Assembly: GCF_000377985.1 (NCBI RefSeq) | Contig: NZ_KB899044.1 | Location: 248,001-312,000 of the forward strand | Direction of reading: 5' to 3' | Source: Sporolactobacillus vineae DSM 21990 = SL153 | Lineage (GTDB): Bacteria > Bacillota > Bacilli > Bacillales > Sporolactobacillaceae | Length of the DNA: 64,000 nucleotides | Shown here: piece after piece, positions 63,328 to 64,000 of the stretch | How the letters are laid out: each line of letters begins with the position of its first letter | How positions within the stretch are numbered: the stretch's first letter is position 1 | The notes under the pieces: generated by a model | Told to the model about the DNA's origin: nothing | The model's database searches: none | Seen by the model: the letters and a program-made list of their open reading frames with translations, nothing else | Translations under genes and position numbers: made by a program

Positions 63328-64000
63328 CTATTTACAGAAAATGTGTTTGCCAATCTTCTGGATTTGCGGCCGTGACCAGATCCATGCAGACGTCGCCGTA
63401 TCCGGATTAAAATAATATAAAGCACCTTGAGACGGATCCCATCCGTTGATGGCATCCATCACCGCCCTTCTCGCCGTTTCATTCGGTGTCAGCCAGATCT
63501 GTCCGTCTGAGACGGCCGTAAATGCACCCGGCTGGAAGATGACATCCGAGATGGTATTCGGAAAGCGCGGATCGGCAACCCGGTTAATGATGACCGACGA
63601 TACGGCGACCTGGCCGATATACGGCTCTCCTCTTGATTCGCCGTAAACGGCGTTGGCCATGAGATTGATATCCGCTTTCGAATAGCCCTGTGGCAGATTA
63701 TCAATCGTATACTTGCTTTTTGCCGGCTTGCCCTGCGACTGTGCCGCAGGGGCCTTGCCCTTTGGAATACCGGAGTCCGTCTTTTGATCTGAAGAAGTCC
63801 TGCCTGCGTGTCCGTAGTAAGTGAACGGTTTTCCTTCCTGCAATTTCTGATAAACGTAATTCCTGTCAAATTGCGAAGCGCGGATCAGCTTTTGCCGGGT
63901 TGCAGAACCCGCCTGGCCGTCCACCTTAAGCCCGAACTTCTCCTGAAAATCACGAAGCGCCCAATAGGTTCCGTATCCGAAAATCCCGTCTATTCTTCCT
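63328..64000 (-). CDS. sleB: Spore cortex-lytic enzyme SleB, N-terminus cut by window end
   Basis: Lytic transglycosylase that breaks the cortex during germination. The frame stays open to the window edge, showing the end of a peptidoglycan-binding domain (GYGTYWALRDFQEKFGLKVDGQAG), a basic linker, and the full hydrolase_2 domain with the catalytic Glu in ANAVYGESRGEP and VSSVIINRVADPRFP. An internal GTG at 63924 is not the start. Operon with ypeB. Confidence 0.95.
   Translation of the reverse strand, partial: GRIDGIFGYGTYWALRDFQEKFGLKVDGQAGSATRQKLIRASQFDRNYVYQKLQEGKPFTYYGHAGRTSSDQKTDSGIPKGKAPAAQSQGKPAKSKYTIDNLPQGYSKADINLMANAVYGESRGEPYIGQVAVSSVIINRVADPRFPNTISDVIFQPGAFTAVSDGQIWLTPNETARRAVMDAINGWDPSQGALYYFNPDTATSAWIWSRPQIQKIGKHIFCK

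Overview
This window is a chromosomal core segment of an endospore-forming Bacillales bacterium. The evidence is a set of sporulation, coat and germination genes (spoIVA, spoVIF-like, cotS, cotSA, cotI-like, ypjB, ypeB, sleB), the TRAP gene mtrB, heptaprenyl diphosphate synthase (hepS/hepT), strong AGGAGG-type ribosome binding sites, frequent TTG/GTG starts and mid-range GC. Gene order from about 39 kb to the end follows the Bacillus subtilis ypj-ypi-trp-cheR-ndk-hep-mtr-hbs-spoIVA-gpsA-der-ypfD-cmk-ypeB-sleB block. Whole blocks present in Bacillus are missing (qcrABC; trpE with aroF/aroB/aroH; hisC-tyrA-aroE). That fits a mainly fermentative spore-former such as a Sporolactobacillus-like organism; this placement is inference.

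Layout. 0-4.8 kb: spore-coat sugar/kinase-fold cluster (ytcB-like epimerase, unknown protein, CotS, CotSA, and a divergent CotI-like protein). 5-10.7 kb: an atypical phosphoglycerate mutase, an MFS transporter divergent from an L-2-hydroxyglutarate oxidase with a cre site between them, a coiled-coil protein, a lone condensation-fold acyltransferase and a 53-residue zinc-ribbon protein. 10.8-16.2 kb: branched-chain amino acid ABC importer (livJ-H-M-G-F, read leftward) with a TnrA/GlnR-type box at its promoter. 16.3-22.4 kb: chemoreceptor, metA, plsX, DUF2871 membrane protein, ilvE. 22.8-33.4 kb: glycogen cluster glgB-glgA-glgC-glgD-glgP plus a GH13 neopullulanase-like enzyme, all leftward. 33.6-38.7 kb: 5'-3' exonuclease, FAH-fold hydratase, alpha/beta hydrolase, FetAB-type exporter, and QueT under a preQ1-I riboswitch. 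38.8-42.4 kb: YugP-type protease, ypjB, ypiB, ypiA. 42.6-47.4 kb: trpDCFBA behind a TRAP attenuator. 47.4-52.5 kb: folE-mtrB-hepS-menG-hepT-ndk-cheR. 52.6-64 kb: hbs, spoIVA, spoVIF, gpsA, plsY, der, rpsA-like, plsC, cmk, PilZ protein, ypeB, sleB (cut by the window end).

The genes link into several themes: spore assembly and germination; carbon storage as glycogen; nitrogen-responsive uptake (liv) and transamination (ilvE) of branched-chain amino acids; phospholipid synthesis (plsX, gpsA, plsY, plsC); and a tryptophan-sensing circuit in which the regulator (mtrB), its RNA target and the trp genes all lie within 10 kb. No insertion sequence, phage, CRISPR array, rRNA or tRNA was seen. The observations most worth a second look are regulatory: the TnrA-like box at about -50 of the liv promoter, the TRAP leader feeding a trp operon without trpE together with a TRAP carrying His where the RNA-contacting Arg is expected, the matching sigma-E-like promoters of spoIVA and ypjB, the two hairpin leaders, and a chemoreceptor with an unusual membrane topology.
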